Source of the DNA: Erythrobacter sp.
GTDB taxonomy: Bacteria; Pseudomonadota; Alphaproteobacteria; Sphingomonadales; Sphingomonadaceae
NCBI GenBank assembly: GCA_024642565.1
Contig: JAHEAV010000001.1
Span: 1 to 64,000 of the forward strand
Direction of reading: 5' to 3'
Length of the DNA: 64,000 bases
Shown: one piece after another, positions 44,350 to 52,706 of the stretch
Position numbering within the stretch: position 1 is the first letter of the stretch
Layout: the number at the start of each line of letters is the position of its first letter
Program-made: the position numbers and the translations under genes
The notes under the pieces: generated by a model
What the model was told of the DNA's origin: nothing
Databases searched by the model: none
What the model saw: the letters and a program-made list of their open reading frames with translations, nothing else

Positions 44350-44889
44350 TCAGGCTGCGCCGATCCGTTGGAGCTTGGCCAGCAGGGTGGGCGCGTTGAA
44401 GGGTTTCACGACATATTCGTCGGCCCCGGCTTCGAAACCCTTGTGGATATTGAATTGATCCGCGTTGGATGTGCAGAAGACTACACGCGGTGCTTCGCCG
44501 CCATCCAGCCCGCGCAACGCGGCAACAAATTCAAGCCCGCTCATCACCGGCATGTTCCAGTCCAGCAGGATAAGGTCCGGCATCGCCGCTTTGCAACGGC
44601 CGAGCGCTTCTTCGCCATTTTCGACTTCGTTGACCTGATAGCCAATGGATTCCACGATGCTGCGCGATACCTTGCGGATCATCCGCGAATCGTCGACGAT
44701 CAGGCAGCGGCGTGTACGTGCGGTTTGCACCGGTGGCGGGCGATCAACCGGCAGGGTTGCAGGCGGATATACCGGCAGCGGCGGCAACTCCCGCACCTGT
44801 TCGGGTGCCGGTGCCGGTGCCGGTGCGGGGACCGGTTCGGGGACCAGTTCGGGGGCGTGGGCGGGAATGCCGCGCTCGGGCGGCTGCAT
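44350..44889 (-). CDS. Single-domain response regulator with Pro/Ala-rich N-terminus
   Basis: 179 residues: about 55 N-terminal residues rich in Pro, Ala and Glu (partly encoded by a GGTGCC repeat), then a complete CheY-like receiver with acidic pair D66-D67, phosphoacceptor D110 (LILLDWNMPVM) and the K in YVVKPF. No output domain. The kinase is not in the window. It follows the 98-residue gene by 8 bases. Confidence 0.9.
   Translation of the reverse strand: MQPPERGIPAHAPELVPEPVPAPAPAPAPEQVRELPPLPVYPPATLPVDRPPPVQTARTRRCLIVDDSRMIRKVSRSIVESIGYQVNEVENGEEALGRCKAAMPDLILLDWNMPVMSGLEFVAALRGLDGGEAPRVVFCTSNADQFNIHKGFEAGADEYVVKPFNAPTLLAKLQRIGAA
44804..44827. repeat. GGTGCC hexamer repeat in a coding region
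   Basis: Three perfect copies of GGTGCC and one partial copy (GGTGCG) within the response-regulator gene, encoding an Ala-Pro run on the minus strand at about residues 21-28. Such in-frame hexamers can change number by slippage without a frameshift. Confidence 0.7.
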
Positions 44890-44897
44890 CCGTTTGA

Positions 44898-45194
44898 TCA
44901 GATCGCGAATGGTGCAAACTCCCTTCCACCCGAAAGGCCCACAGGTGCGTGGCCATCCGGGTCCGGCATTTCGGCGGACGGTTGATCTTCGGATGCGGTC
45001 ATCCGGACATGCAAATAGGGCACCCAGACATCGCCAAATTCGGCTTTCTGGTACCAGACATCGATGACATCGTAAGATGCCCAGAACCCGTCGGGTTCAA
45101 GCAAGCGCATGCCTTCGCCGATTCGCGGTACCGCGGCAAAGCGCAGCCGGTCCTGAGTCTGGTGGGTTTCGTTCTGGACTTCAATTTCGATCAC
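44898..45194 (-). CDS. Hypothetical 98-residue protein upstream of the response regulator
   Basis: 98 residues from GTG 45194 with a GGGAAG-type ribosome site; no ATG start is available near the N-terminus. No signal or membrane segment. The middle EPDGFWASYDVIDVWYQKAEF is aromatic-rich and acidic; the C-terminus is low-complexity. Not a family I recognise. It ends 8 bases before the response-regulator start, so the two are probably co-translated. Confidence 0.6.
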   Translation of the reverse strand: MIEIEVQNETHQTQDRLRFAAVPRIGEGMRLLEPDGFWASYDVIDVWYQKAEFGDVWVPYLHVRMTASEDQPSAEMPDPDGHAPVGLSGGREFAPFAI

Positions 45195-45271
45195 GGCACT
45201 AGTCTTCCCGCAAGGCCTTATTTTCCTAGCGTGAAAAGCTTGCTGAAAAGCGAACGTAACCGGCTTGTAGA

Positions 45272-45307
45272 AACAAAAAAGGGCACCGACCCTGACAGGT
45301 GGTGCCC
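45272..45307 (-). terminator. Rho-independent terminator after gcrA
   Basis: On the minus strand GGGCACC and GGTGCCC form a 7-bp stem, extended by an inner ACC/GGT pairing, followed by TTTTTTGTTT. It lies just after the gcrA stop and separates it from the 98-residue gene. Confidence 0.9.
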
Positions 45308-45332
45308 TGATCTGTTCGAAATGGCTGTAGCC

Positions 45333-46034
45333 CTAGCGAACGCGCGGCCCGCCAAAAGGCAGCGGCGGGGGCGGTCTGCGGGCACCGCGCGGCAGCTGTG
45401 CCTGGAACGCCCGGCCACAATGCTCGACGCAATAGGGAAAGCCAGGATTTACATCCTGACCGCAGAAGTGAAAATCAGGTTCGCCGGGATGGCCCATCGG
45501 CCAGCGGCAGACCTTGTCGCTGAGTTCGAGGAGACTCGTTTTTTCCGCAATGTCGGGGCTCGGCTTGGCAGGAACCAGACGGCGCGGCGGCGCGGGCGGG
45601 ATTGGGGCCTGTTGGTCGCCCGGGCCCTGACGGAGAAATCCGCCCGGTCCGACCGAAACGATCTTGGGTAGATTCGTCGAAGGGTTGGGCATGGGCTGCG
45701 AAGGAATGTCCTTGCCTTCCGGTGTCGCATGGGATGCCACCGGCACCGGGGGGCGGCCACCGGTATGCGCCGTAAGTGGCCGGTTCGGCGCGGGCCTTGT
45801 CACGGGCCTTGATTCTGCCTGTTTGGGCGCGGGCTTGGCCGCCGGAGCCTTTGCTTCGGCCTTCTTGTCGTTGGCCTTGACCGGGGACGGGCGCGACTTC
45901 AGTCCCAGCCGGTGGGCCTTGCCGATTACGGCGTTGCGGCTCACACCGCCGAGTTCCTCGGCGATCTGGCTGGCGGTCGATCCGCCTTCCCACATCTTTT
46001 TCAAAGTACCGATGCGTTCGTCAGTCCAGCTCAT
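45333..46034 (-). CDS. gcrA: GcrA cell-cycle regulator
   Basis: 233 residues from ATG 46034. The N-terminal DNA-binding helix-turn-helix MSWTDERIGTLKKMWEGG, then SASQIAEELGGVSRNAVIGK-type residues, is the GcrA hallmark. The middle is Lys/Ala/Pro-rich and the C-terminus has the CRWPMGHPGEPDF and FPYCVEHCGRAF segments. GcrA works with sigma-70 at promoters containing methylated GANTC. It is exclusive to Alphaproteobacteria. A terminator follows. Confidence 0.95.
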   Translation of the reverse strand: MSWTDERIGTLKKMWEGGSTASQIAEELGGVSRNAVIGKAHRLGLKSRPSPVKANDKKAEAKAPAAKPAPKQAESRPVTRPAPNRPLTAHTGGRPPVPVASHATPEGKDIPSQPMPNPSTNLPKIVSVGPGGFLRQGPGDQQAPIPPAPPRRLVPAKPSPDIAEKTSLLELSDKVCRWPMGHPGEPDFHFCGQDVNPGFPYCVEHCGRAFQAQLPRGARRPPPPLPFGGPRVR

Positions 46035-46107
46035 GCACTCAAATCCAATTGTCAGATAGCCACAGCCGGACTTGCCAGCGGAAGCTGATGGCCCTAGGCG
46101 CGCGATC

Positions 46108-47013
46108 ATGGCCGATCAAGCCCGCACCTTGGAAAACTCAGATGTCCCCCAAACCCCTTCGCAGGGGATCGGGGCTGTTACCGGCGCAGAAGGCCGGTTC
46201 CCACCGCGCGGAGTGCCGATTATTCACGGCATCAATCGCATCGGTTTGTGGAGTCTCTATATTAAGGAGGTTCGGCGATTTCTCAAGGTGCAGACGCAGA
46301 CGATTTGGGCTCCGGCGATCACAACTTTGCTGTTTTTGGTCATTTTCACCGTCGCTTTGGGCCGATCGGGCCGTGAAGTGCTGGGCGTGCCCTTTGCAAC
46401 TTTCGTTGCGCCGGGCCTGATTGTGATGGGCATGATGCAAAATGCCTTCGCAAATTCCAGCTTCTCGCTGCTCTCCGGCAAGATTCAGGGTACAATCATC
46501 GATCTGTTGATGCCGCCGCTGAGCGAAGGCGAACTGATGGCGGGAATCGTCTTTGCCGCCGTCACGCGCGCCATCATGGTTGGCTGCACCGTTGCGTTGG
46601 CGATGGCGCTTTATCCGGACGTTTCGCTGGCTGCGGCGCATCCCTGGGCGATTGTCTGGTTCGGTCTGATGGGCGCGGCGATGCTGGCGCTGCTCGGTTT
46701 GCTTGCCTCGATCTGGGCGGAGAAATTCGATCACAACGCAGCTGTGACCAATTTCGTGATCGCGCCGCTATCCCTGCTGTCAGGCACCTTTTATGTCATC
46801 GACAATCTGGCGCCGGTTTTCCAGTCCATCAGCCGGCTTAACCCGTTCTTCTATGTGATTTCCGGCTTTCGCTTCGGGTTCCTTGGGGAAAGCGATATTG
46901 GTGATACCAATCAGGCGGTTCTGCACGCTGCGCTGGGGCTGGGCGTGTTCAATTTGGTGTTGGCAGTGCTGGTGTACGGGGTCCTGAGGTCCGGTTGGAA
47001 ACTCAAGGATTAA
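46108..47013 (+). CDS. ABC-2 type transport permease
   Basis: 301 residues from ATG 46108; upstream only a TTG start would be available. Six hydrophobic segments, with an N-terminal cytoplasmic IYIKEVRRFLKVQTQTIWAP-type helix and the ABC-2 signature SSFSLLSGKIQGTIIDLLMP. It resembles the drug/polysaccharide export permeases (DrrB/NodJ type). No ATPase gene is adjacent, so its partner must lie elsewhere. It is divergent from gcrA and overlaps hspQ tail to tail by 4 bases. Confidence 0.85.
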   Translation: MADQARTLENSDVPQTPSQGIGAVTGAEGRFPPRGVPIIHGINRIGLWSLYIKEVRRFLKVQTQTIWAPAITTLLFLVIFTVALGRSGREVLGVPFATFVAPGLIVMGMMQNAFANSSFSLLSGKIQGTIIDLLMPPLSEGELMAGIVFAAVTRAIMVGCTVALAMALYPDVSLAAAHPWAIVWFGLMGAAMLALLGLLASIWAEKFDHNAAVTNFVIAPLSLLSGTFYVIDNLAPVFQSISRLNPFFYVISGFRFGFLGESDIGDTNQAVLHAALGLGVFNLVLAVLVYGVLRSGWKLKD

Positions 47014-47390
47014 TGCGTTAGCGACCGGCGCAGACGATAGCGCCCGTTCTCAAAGTCACCGAACAGCTGCGACACGTTGGGATGGTCCACCGGACCGCCG
47101 ACGGAATCGTTCAACAAATTCTGCTGACTGACATAGGCAACGTAAGACGATTCCTCGTTTTCGGCGAGGAGATGGTAATAGGGTTGTTCACGCTTGGGCC
47201 GCAGTTTCTGCGGGATCGATTCATACCATTCCTCGCTATTGGCGAAGACGGGATCGATATCGAAGATGACGCCGCGAAAATCGAACATCTTGTGGCGCAC
47301 GACATCCCCGATGGCGAAGCGGGCACGGGCATGGCGCGGAACGTCAATCGTGCGGCCGGCCGCCTGGGAGAAGAATTGCGTACGCTCCAT
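47010..47390 (-). CDS. hspQ: HspQ / YccV-like heat shock protein
   Basis: 126 residues from ATG 47390. The hemimethylated-DNA-binding (YccV) domain is present: RFAIGDVVRHKMFDFRGVIF, then WYESIPQKLRPKREQPYYHL and YVAYVSQQNLL. HspQ binds Lon and DnaA in enterobacteria. It converges on the ABC permease gene; tRNA-Ser lies upstream. Confidence 0.92.
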   Translation of the reverse strand: MERTQFFSQAAGRTIDVPRHARARFAIGDVVRHKMFDFRGVIFDIDPVFANSEEWYESIPQKLRPKREQPYYHLLAENEESSYVAYVSQQNLLNDSVGGPVDHPNVSQLFGDFENGRYRLRRSLTH

Positions 47391-47560
47391 AGTGTGCTCA
47401 ATATAGCTCTTCGCAGTTGCGAAACAAGCCGCCGCGTCCGCCCGTCCCCCATCATTGCGTCTGCAGCCATGCGAAGGGGCTTGGCAATCTGCAAAGCTTC
47501 CGCTAACCGGCGCCCTTCCAAACGACCGGGGGCGGGATATCCGCATCCGAATGTGCCAGC

Positions 47561-47650
47561 GGAGAGATGCCGGAGTGGTCGAACGGGGTAGTCTCGAAAA
47601 CTACTGTGCGCGTAAGCGTACCCAGGGTTCGAATCCCTGTCTCTCCGCCA
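47561..47650 (+). tRNA. tRNA-Ser(CGA)
   Basis: 90 bases with a long variable arm (TGTGCGCGTAAGCGTACCC). The acceptor GGAGAGA pairs with TCTCTCC, the anticodon stem GTAGT/ACTAC surrounds loop CTCGAAA, anticodon CGA is at 47595-47597 and CCA is encoded. It marks the border between the conserved block and the accessory 16 kb that follow. Confidence 0.97.
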
Positions 47651-47752
47651 TCGGCTGATCGAACCGGCCAGCCAAGCCAAATTGCATGTCAGAAATTGCG
47701 CGGCTTAACCGGCGAATGACTGCCCCATTTTCGGCATCGAACCAAACTGTCC

Positions 47753-48178
47753 TTACTTATAGCGGCTGCGATTCATGATACCAAAGCCCTGCAGCCTTTC
47801 GAACCCGCCGTTGGTTTCTCTCGTGAATGTGAATCCGCAATCGGCAACATGAACAACAATCTTCACACCATCAGGTGAAATATAACAGGCGGACCCTCGA
47901 CCCTCGATGAACTTCATGCCCCCCTCTGTCCGGCTTGAAGTCACGGTCAAGCCTTCAACAAATATATCGACTATCTTCATTGCAGGCACTCTGGGGTTGT
48001 ATCGGATGATGCGAATCTTATCGCCCTCCACGCGGAATCCGAACGCATCCGGATCGTATTTGTCTACCCAATCTCCCTGCAGCAATTGCAGCGGATTATC
48101 GGCCTGCGCTGTCGCCGGCAACGTCGGTGCCGCAACCATCAGTGCGAGCAGGAATAGACGTTTCTTCAATACTGGCAT
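47753..48178 (-). CDS. Hypothetical exported protein
   Basis: 141 residues. A signal peptide ends near residue 26 (PATAQADNP). The mature part is small and beta-rich (LLQGDWVDKYDPDAFGFRVE), with two Cys that could pair (RGSACYISP and VADCGFTF). No family recognised. It has its own upstream space and no obvious partner. Confidence 0.7.
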   Translation of the reverse strand: MPVLKKRLFLLALMVAAPTLPATAQADNPLQLLQGDWVDKYDPDAFGFRVEGDKIRIIRYNPRVPAMKIVDIFVEGLTVTSSRTEGGMKFIEGRGSACYISPDGVKIVVHVADCGFTFTRETNGGFERLQGFGIMNRSRYK

Positions 48179-48584
48179 GGTATGTTCCTCGCGTTATTGC
48201 CGCGAATAGGTGGCGGCACCGAATATTGGGTAAGTTCCTGCATGGTAGAGCACGGCGCGCTGATCAGCATCCCCATTCAAGGGGTATCAGTTACCAATGA
48301 TACCGATGCCATGTGATGATTGCGGCAAGATCGGCGGCAAACGGAATTCACTTGGACAACAGATTGCAGCAAGCCAAGCATTACCGAAACTGTTGGCCCA
48401 GGGGTCGCAGTGCCTCACAGCAGAGATCCGTCCCGCGCTTTACGAGAATATTTTTGAAGTCGGGCAGACTGAAAGTGCAGCGAATACAGATTCGGACATC
48501 GCGCCGGATTACGTTCGGATCGAAGCGATAACGTTGAGGGGAAATGGATACGGCACTGCAAAAGAGTGCCGCATCCGTCCGCAC
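48179..48584. other. Gene-free interval
   Basis: 406 bases between two divergently unrelated minus-strand genes. A 7-bp hairpin CGGCACT/AGTGCCG (48551-48571) lies just after the stop of the SnoaL-like gene without a T-tract. A frame of 119 codons (48297-48656) is open but overlaps the next gene antisense and has no recognisable domain. I see no gene here. Confidence 0.6.
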
Positions 48585-49058
48585 CTATTTCAAAGCCGTG
48601 AAGTGGCCATGGACAAGCTTCCATTTCCCGTCGACGCGCGAATAAACCCTTGTTGACAGCGCGTTATTGGATTCAATTTTTCCATCCTTGGACAGAGTCA
48701 TTCCGACAAAATTATAGCTTAGGATGGCTGTGTCGCCATAAACCTGGACCATGGGATTGACCATATCGGACGCGACCGGCTTTGAACTGTCCAGTGCGGA
48801 CGCTTCATAATACCGGTTGTTCATCGCCTTGCCATCAATCCGGATTGGCGCCCCGGCGCTGAATTCGGTGTAGTCATCCGCTAGCGTTGCCGTCTGTTCG
48901 GTAACTGATTTTCCCGCAATTTCTGCAGCCCATTGGGCGCGCGCCAAAGCCATCACTTCAGCTGCCACCTTTGGGTTTTCTCCTGCCATGACTGTTGCGG
49001 GAGCCAGTGTCAGCGCTACGGCCCCTGAAAACAGGGCCAATTTTACTGAAGTTTTCAT
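48585..49058 (-). CDS. Exported SnoaL/DUF4440-like protein
   Basis: 157 residues from ATG 49058, preceded by CGGAGG. A signal peptide ends near MAGENP (residue 25). The body has the NTF2-like cone pattern (TLADDYTEFSAG, VQVYGDTAILSYNFVGM and KWKLVHGHFTALK). Possible isomerase or binding protein of the DUF4440/SnoaL group; the ligand is unknown. Confidence 0.75.
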   Translation of the reverse strand: MKTSVKLALFSGAVALTLAPATVMAGENPKVAAEVMALARAQWAAEIAGKSVTEQTATLADDYTEFSAGAPIRIDGKAMNNRYYEASALDSSKPVASDMVNPMVQVYGDTAILSYNFVGMTLSKDGKIESNNALSTRVYSRVDGKWKLVHGHFTALK

Positions 49059-49321
49059 TTCATCCTCCGATTTGTGAAGCCTTGCATGGCTAAGAGAAGT
49101 CGCAAGGCGTTGCCCGTTCCATGTCGTCACAAATTTGCGACCCGGATACCAGCGGCGGCAGAGAACAACGAAAGGCTATCGGTCTTGGGGCATATTAACA
49201 AGCCACTTTGCTTTGCTGCGGCGCTTGGACCGGTGCGCTATGGCAGGGCTGGGCAGGCCTTCGCCAAATCTGGCGCAGCCGCGCGTTTGGTGCGCTCCAC
49301 GCATTGGGAAATGAAGCCTGA

Positions 49322-49633
49322 TCAGAATCTTTCTGGCCGGATTACCTCGACTGTTGAGTGCAGCACCACGAGTCCATGACTTTCCAGCAGAGGTTCCAAC
49401 AGCTCAAGAAACCGGGTCGCTCGATCGCGATTGGCAACGGTCAGGAAGATATATTTGGCCGTCGCACCGCTCAGCAAATCCTCTGACCAGCTGCCATTCC
49501 GCCCGCGGCCACTTTCCGTCCGGATCAGCGTATGGCCGGTAATTCCTGCGCGCTCTGCCAGTTCGGCGACACGATGGGCCAGTGGGGCATCAACCAGAAC
49601 CTCCAGCCTTTCCCGCTGATTTGCCGGATTCAT
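49322..49633 (-). CDS. sbtB: SbtB-like PII protein
   Basis: 103 residues from ATG 49633, after a GGAGG site, overlapping the sbtA stop (ATGA). A PII-like fold with a T-loop rich in Gly and Arg (ESGRGRNGSWSEDLLSGATA). In cyanobacteria SbtB binds adenyl nucleotides and controls the bicarbonate transporter SbtA. The C-terminal Cys-containing motif of cyanobacterial SbtB is absent; this protein has no Cys. Confidence 0.8.
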   Translation of the reverse strand: MNPANQRERLEVLVDAPLAHRVAELAERAGITGHTLIRTESGRGRNGSWSEDLLSGATAKYIFLTVANRDRATRFLELLEPLLESHGLVVLHSTVEVIRPERF

Positions 49634-50592
49634 AGGACACCTCCTGCAGTCTCGGCCAGCCAGCGATAAAGCGGGATACCAACCACGATGTTGAACGGGA
49701 ATGTAACGCCCAGCGACATGGCGAGATAAAGGCCGGTATCGGCTTGCGGCAAGGACAATCGCATCGCTGCCGGCACCGCGATATAGGATGCACTGGCTGC
49801 CAGCACGCCCAATACGGCAACAGACGGCGCATCCAGCCCGACCAATGTACCCGCCAACACCCCGAGTGCGCCGTTGGCAATTGGAAACAGAACGCCGAGC
49901 AAGGCCAACCGCATGGTCAGCGAACGGGTTTGCGTTATGCGCCGGACTGCGATCAGCCCCATGTCGAGCAGGAACAGGCACAATACCCCGGTAAAGCCCG
50001 CCTTGAACAAGGGTGAAATCGGCTCGAAACCCTGTTCCCCGATGATCATGCCGATGCAGAAACTTCCCAGCAGCAAGACGACGGAACCGTTGAACAGAAC
50101 TTCGCGCAACAAATCCTTGTCAAAGACGTTACCCGATTGGCGCTTCGCGATTATCAGGCCAGACAGGATTGCCGGGGTTTCCATCATCGCCAGAACGGCG
50201 ACCATGAAGCCAGCGACGATAAACCCACTGCCGCCATAAATCTGGTTGGCGGTGACGAAAGTGACGACACTGACCGAGCCGTAATGCGCGGCTACCGCAC
50301 CGGAATTTACCCGGTCCAGCTTCCCGAAGCTTCGCAATATGGGGGCAACTAGAAACGGAAGACATGCGCTGAGGAGTAGTCCTGCAGCCATTGCGGCGAT
50401 GAGATCTGTGCCGATCCCGGCCTTGGCAACTTCCACCCCGCCTTTCAGTCCGATAGCCGCCATCAGATAGAGCGACATACCCTTGGCAAGGGTTTCCGGA
50501 ATGGCGAGATCAGACCGCGCCAAAGCGGCCAGACCGCCCAACAGGAAAAACAGAACCGGCGCGGAAAGCAGCGTCGCTGACAATTGGTCCAT
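49630..50592 (-). CDS. sbtA: SbtA-like sodium-dependent bicarbonate transporter
   Basis: 320 residues, about ten hydrophobic segments in two halves. Family features are ARSDLAIPETLAKGMSLYLM and AIGLKGG near residue 45, and AAHYGSVSVVTFVTA. SbtA imports bicarbonate with sodium. It overlaps sbtB and lies 131 bases after the carbonic-anhydrase gene on the same strand. Confidence 0.88.
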   Translation of the reverse strand: MDQLSATLLSAPVLFFLLGGLAALARSDLAIPETLAKGMSLYLMAAIGLKGGVEVAKAGIGTDLIAAMAAGLLLSACLPFLVAPILRSFGKLDRVNSGAVAAHYGSVSVVTFVTANQIYGGSGFIVAGFMVAVLAMMETPAILSGLIIAKRQSGNVFDKDLLREVLFNGSVVLLLGSFCIGMIIGEQGFEPISPLFKAGFTGVLCLFLLDMGLIAVRRITQTRSLTMRLALLGVLFPIANGALGVLAGTLVGLDAPSVAVLGVLAASASYIAVPAAMRLSLPQADTGLYLAMSLGVTFPFNIVVGIPLYRWLAETAGGVL

Positions 50593-50723
50593 ATTCGTCT
50601 CAAGCCATCATAGAGCGTAGCATGCGGAACACAGCCGGCACCGCCCGGACCAAGTCTGCACCGACACTGCCGGAGACCTGATCCGTGCGCTGCCTGTTAC
50701 CGGTAGCGAAGCTAAAGCCGGTG

Positions 50724-51467
50724 TTATTCAGTAGGAGCCACAATCAGGCGCGAACCCTGCGGCTGGAGCGAACGCGCGCTTTCGCCAAGGGCACCGCGCA
50801 GCGCCGCGATCTGATCGGACGATGCTTCGATGGGCTGGTTTGCCACATGCCAGTTCACACCTTCACTGCAAGGCGGCGTGGTGAGCGAGCCCATGTAACG
50901 GTAAACGCGCAGATCTTTCGGTACCATTGTATTGATATCAAAGCTGACGGCGGTGCCGTTGCCACCCGCATGAGCGGCCAGAATATCGGTAAGCCCCTTG
51001 TTTGCGGCCCCTTGCTTGAACATCACGCCCAGCACACCCAGCCGGCCATCATCGGTTGCATGCACGAAATGCGCAACCAGTGGCAGACGTTCGCCCTTAA
51101 TGGCGTGTTCCGCTGGCGTATGGAAATGCACTTGCAGCAGATTGAACGCCATGCCGCCAGAATTCATCCCCAATCCTTGCCCTGCAGCAAAATCCACCTG
51201 CACTTTTTCTTCGCCCAGCGCCATATTGCCTGCGGCCTTGCCATAGCTGGTCGACAGTTCCACGTTGCCGCGAGCATTGGGTGTGCCCAGATCGATCGGT
51301 GACTGGTTGAGTCCGGCATCGCACATGGCATAGTCCGAACTGATCAGCGACCAGCGTTCATCCGTCACTCCATCACCGAAATGCCAGTTCTTGGCCCCAT
51401 CTGCGGCGATCACCGGTGCTGCGATCATTACGGCCATGGCCGTGCAGGCCAGATATTTCATTTTCAT
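50724..51467 (-). CDS. Periplasmic alpha-type carbonic anhydrase
   Basis: 247 residues with a signal peptide to about residue 22. Zinc histidines are H114 and H116 (LQVHFHTPAEH) and H133 (VAHFVH). QSPIDL and SLTTPPCSEGVNW are also conserved, the latter with the substrate-pocket Thr and the Cys that pairs with C49. It interconverts CO2 and bicarbonate in the periplasm, next to an SbtA-like bicarbonate importer. Confidence 0.95.
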   Translation of the reverse strand: MKMKYLACTAMAVMIAAPVIAADGAKNWHFGDGVTDERWSLISSDYAMCDAGLNQSPIDLGTPNARGNVELSTSYGKAAGNMALGEEKVQVDFAAGQGLGMNSGGMAFNLLQVHFHTPAEHAIKGERLPLVAHFVHATDDGRLGVLGVMFKQGAANKGLTDILAAHAGGNGTAVSFDINTMVPKDLRVYRYMGSLTTPPCSEGVNWHVANQPIEASSDQIAALRGALGESARSLQPQGSRLIVAPTE

Positions 51468-51605
51468 CCTATTTCTCCTCAGAGTGCTCAGTCGGGTCTG
51501 GGTGACCTGCCACGTAATCGGGCTGCGTTTGGTGCGCCAAGCGAAGTCGGTCCCCTCTGCCTGCCGTCTTCATATTAATCCAATAAGTAAATATCGACAT
51601 AGGTG

Positions 51606-51620
51606 ATAAGTTTTACTAAT
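51606..51620. promoter_or_regulatory. Possible LysR box in the divergent promoter region
   Basis: ATAAGT, three bases, ACTAAT: an imperfect palindrome containing T-N11-A, just before the LysR start and facing the carbonic-anhydrase gene. The surrounding 50 bases are AT-rich. Only the motif and position suggest it. Confidence 0.35.
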
Positions 51621-51628
51621 TGCAATCC

Positions 51629-52534
51629 ATGTTGCGGACCAAACATCTCGCGATCTTCGCCCAGATCGCTGAACATGGCACCATGAGAGAGGCTGCCGGC
51701 GCTCTGGCGCTGACTCAGCCCGCTCTCAGCCAGCAATTGAGTCAGCTGGAAAATCGGCTTGGCCTCAAACTGTTCGAACGCATCCCCAAAGGCATGGAAC
51801 TCACGCCTGCGGCCCGCGATCTTTTGCCACGGGCGAAGTTAGTTCTAAGCGCCTTGCGGGATTTTGAAGATGCCGCAGGACTGGCCGCCAACAGCCCTGT
51901 CGGTGTGATCCGGTTCGGGGTTACGCCCACAATCGGCCCGTATTTGATGCCGCAAGTTATCAGCCGCCTGCATCGGGAATTCCCGACACTGCGTATTTTC
52001 ATCAAGGAAGGTATTCCCGCGAACCAGCATGCAGAACTGTCATCGGGTGAACTGGATATGGTGCTTTCGCCATTGCCCATCGAGGGCGGAAATCTGCAGG
52101 TAGAACCCTTGTTTCGCGAACCCCTGCGGATCGTGGTTCCGCCGGATGACCCGCTCTTGTTCCGAGAAAATCTGACCGTTGATGATTATGCAGGCCGAAA
52201 GTTTCTGACACTTGACCACCGCCATCACTTTCACCGGCAGTTGATGGCTGTTTGCGATCGTCTGGGCGCGACCATCATGGCAGACTATGAAGGTACCAGC
52301 CTTGATGCGTTGCAGCAGATGGTAGGGTCAGGCGTGGGTTTGGCACTTTTACCGGAAATCTACCTGAATTCAGGTGCGGGCGGGTTTGGCATGGTCAGTG
52401 TAGCCGAGCCGGAAGGCTGGACCGAGTACCGCAGCATTGGCGCCGCTTGGCGCCAAAAGGCTGCCTTCCAGGATGTTTACCAGCAAATCGCTCAGGCGAT
52501 ATCCGAAGAGGCACGCAAACGCCTGCAAATGTGA
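51629..52534 (+). CDS. LysR-family regulator of the carbon module
   Basis: 301 residues from ATG 51629; the frame extends only to a TTG three codons earlier. The N-terminal winged helix has TMREAAGALALTQPALSQQL with the usual Q-L-E-N-R sequence, and the C-terminal effector domain has FGVTPTIGPYLMP. It is divergent from the carbonic anhydrase gene, the usual arrangement for LysR regulators and their targets, so control of CA-sbtA-sbtB is likely. Confidence 0.92.
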   Translation: MLRTKHLAIFAQIAEHGTMREAAGALALTQPALSQQLSQLENRLGLKLFERIPKGMELTPAARDLLPRAKLVLSALRDFEDAAGLAANSPVGVIRFGVTPTIGPYLMPQVISRLHREFPTLRIFIKEGIPANQHAELSSGELDMVLSPLPIEGGNLQVEPLFREPLRIVVPPDDPLLFRENLTVDDYAGRKFLTLDHRHHFHRQLMAVCDRLGATIMADYEGTSLDALQQMVGSGVGLALLPEIYLNSGAGGFGMVSVAEPEGWTEYRSIGAAWRQKAAFQDVYQQIAQAISEEARKRLQM

Positions 52535-52706
52535 GACTTGGCCGGGAAATCACGAGAGATGCGGCCGTTATCAACTGAAGATAATCTGGCCGTCGAAAAT
52601 GCAGAGCTGAAGTCCGCCAAAGGCTGCCAACCGTCCTGCCTGCCAAGTGGAGTGCAGTTAAGTTTGAACCGGCAGAACCCGTTTTCGTAGGCGAACATCC
52701 GCATGC

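Noticed and set aside
48297-48656. 119-codon plus-strand frame in the gap before the SnoaL-like gene
   Set aside because: No domain, no good ribosome site, and its end is antisense to a better-supported gene.
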